A stretch of DNA of 64,000 bases. Source: Chrysomallon squamiferum (Eukaryota > Mollusca > Gastropoda > Neomphalida > Peltospiridae). The notes under the pieces are model-generated. The model was not told where the DNA came from. It did not search any database and saw only the letters and a list, made by a program, of their open reading frames with translations. Positions 62,497 through 64,000 of this stretch are shown here, piece by piece (positions within the stretch are counted from its first letter, which is position 1; the number at the start of each line of letters is the position of its first letter). A program made the translations under genes and the position numbers. The stretch is taken from the NCBI GenBank assembly GCA_012295275.1, contig CM022677.1, positions 108,069-172,068 of the forward strand, written 5' to 3'.

Positions 62497-64000
62497 TCAA
62501 ACACAAACACATCAATGTACACATACATGTAACTTTATCGTATGTCTGAAACCAGTTACACCCCTTTATATCAATATAAATATCACACACACACATGCAC
62601 ACAAACACACACACGAAGACACTGGATGTGTAAAAAAAATAGATGAATGAAAGGATAAATGAATAGAGATATAATAAAATATTACAGTAATGACTTATTC
62701 TCAGATGATCAACACAGACTACAAACTAATCAGTATTTCAGTGTAAACTAACACTGCATGTCTCTCTATACACCAACTTAAACTACTAAGTCAAAGTTTA
62801 CCAATCACCTTCTAGTTATCTAGTCCTTTAATATTCTTAATACAAAAAAAGGCTTTTAATCTGGAAACAATTTATACTGCACTTCTCCTAGTCAAAGAGT
62901 GTCACTATTGCTACTACTACTATTACTACTACAATAATAATAATAACAGTAATAATAATAATTGCAATAACAATAGTAGAAATAATAATAATGATAATCA
63001 CAATGATAATAATAATAATAATCAAAAAAGTACACTGAATTATTTTTATTATCTTTTTCTATTCATGAAATTCAAACTACCAAATAAAGAGGCACACACA
63101 CACACACACACACATTTAGATACGTTTAATTTACTATACATTCCTTTGCATATCCTGTTCACATATTTTCACTACGCAGAGCTTTCCTAAGAGTGCATTA
63201 CAGTTAACTAAACCATGTGTTTAACTTTGCAGTTTTAAAGATTTCTGCAAAATTAATTCTTTTATAGAAGGTAATAATATGGAAATCCTGGAGTTTATTT
63301 GTTTATTCTAGAACACTGCCTTTGAACAAAACTGCATTTCCTAAAGTATTTGTTCCTTCATTGTACATAGAAATACATCACAGATGAAATTTAAACTATC
63401 TTGTGTTTGATTTTTGTTTAGATCAGTATGCAACAAAAGAGAAATAAAGAAGGAAACATTTAAAATATTTTAAAATTTATTTTATTCAAGATATTAATAA
63501 GGAAAGCGGATAGTTCCAACTGAATCAAACCAAAATAAACTAAAAAAGTCTCATTGGTCCTGATGAAGAAAACAAAAAAAAAACAGAAAAAAACCTTAAA
63601 ACAAAATTAAAATCATCATACAGCCAGCCATATATTTAGAAATAATTTTGATGAATAAACAAATAAATAAATAAAATTAAAATAAACACCTAAAACAGAG
63701 TTCTCACTATGTGATAAATTATTTGTAGCTAGAAATAACCAAACTATAAATCTGTTAAATATAAAATCACTTTCAGCAAAAGAAATGCTTAATTTTTAGT
63801 CTCTTTAATTTCACAATGTTTGCTTTTTCTTTATAACACTTTAAAGTTTTACAAGTCTGAAACCACCAACGACTGTTAAATACAAAATGAATAAAAATGT
63901 AACTGAAAGTTTAAAAGTATGAATTAATCTTTTTGAAAGAAAGCAAATAAGAATTTATTTCTGGATGATTTGCAGTTCAAATTGTAAACAGGCTCTCTTT
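61917..64000. repeat. Direct duplication, copy 2 (runs past the window end)
   Basis: Counterpart of 42117-44140, 19.8 kb downstream, same orientation. Differences are mainly microsatellite lengths and small indels, for example a missing segment near 63380 where copy 1 has TGTATTTATCATGTATACATTTCTG. No gene recognised. Confidence 0.92.
61953..62044. repeat. (CT)n microsatellite
   Basis: Pure CT array of about 92 bp, at the position corresponding to the interrupted CT/TCTG array of copy 1 at 42148-42240. Confidence 0.97.

Overview
This is a eukaryotic, almost certainly animal, nuclear genomic window. It is very AT-rich and full of introns with canonical GT/AG borders, microsatellites and minisatellites, and it has two 200-N assembly gaps (36261-36460 and 57143-57342). 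Gene families (CAMSAP/Patronin, BTB-BACK-PHR, collagen prolyl 4-hydroxylase), a short degenerate TTAGGG-type telomeric tract at 55845-55902 and scattered GGGAGATAA / TTATCTCCC motifs suggest a lophotrochozoan, probably a mollusc. The species cannot be named from the sequence, and the mollusc call is an inference.

Only one gene looks intact: a two-exon BTB-BACK-PHR protein (BTBD3/BTBD6 type, 443 aa) on the minus strand at 20046-21590. Most other recognisable coding sequence is broken. On the minus strand at 4010-7009 there are six exons of a CAMSAP/Patronin-like gene with splice sites preserved but with stops and frameshifts. On the plus strand at 9319-11170 there are exons of a cytosolic methionyl-tRNA synthetase with lost zinc ligands, a stop and a frameshift. 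At 59600-60433 (minus) there is an uninterrupted-by-introns, frameshifted prolyl 4-hydroxylase alpha-like copy. A leucine-rich-repeat gene or gene relic occupies about 53.4-56.3 kb (plus), possibly with a first exon at 50304.

The second theme is duplication. A unit of about 5-6 kb occurs at 11690-17330 and again at 27175-34080, and its 3' kilobase occurs a third time at 1045-2105. The two long copies carry the same MULE-type transposase relic with the same in-frame stop, so the transposase was already dead when the unit duplicated. Another pair, 42117-44140 and 61917 to beyond the window end, is also in direct orientation. Tandem repeats are abundant: 36, about 43/44 (arranged as dimers), 46, 70, 77 and about 130 bp units, plus many long GA/CT, AAT/ATT and TA tracts.

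I found no CRISPR array, operon, tRNA or rRNA gene, and I do not see a convincing new biological system. The most interesting items are the graveyard of four independent gene relics, the insertion that distinguishes the two duplicated units, a 67-bp near-perfect foldback inside an LRR-gene intron, and a coding-like minus-strand tract at 25 kb that I could not assign.
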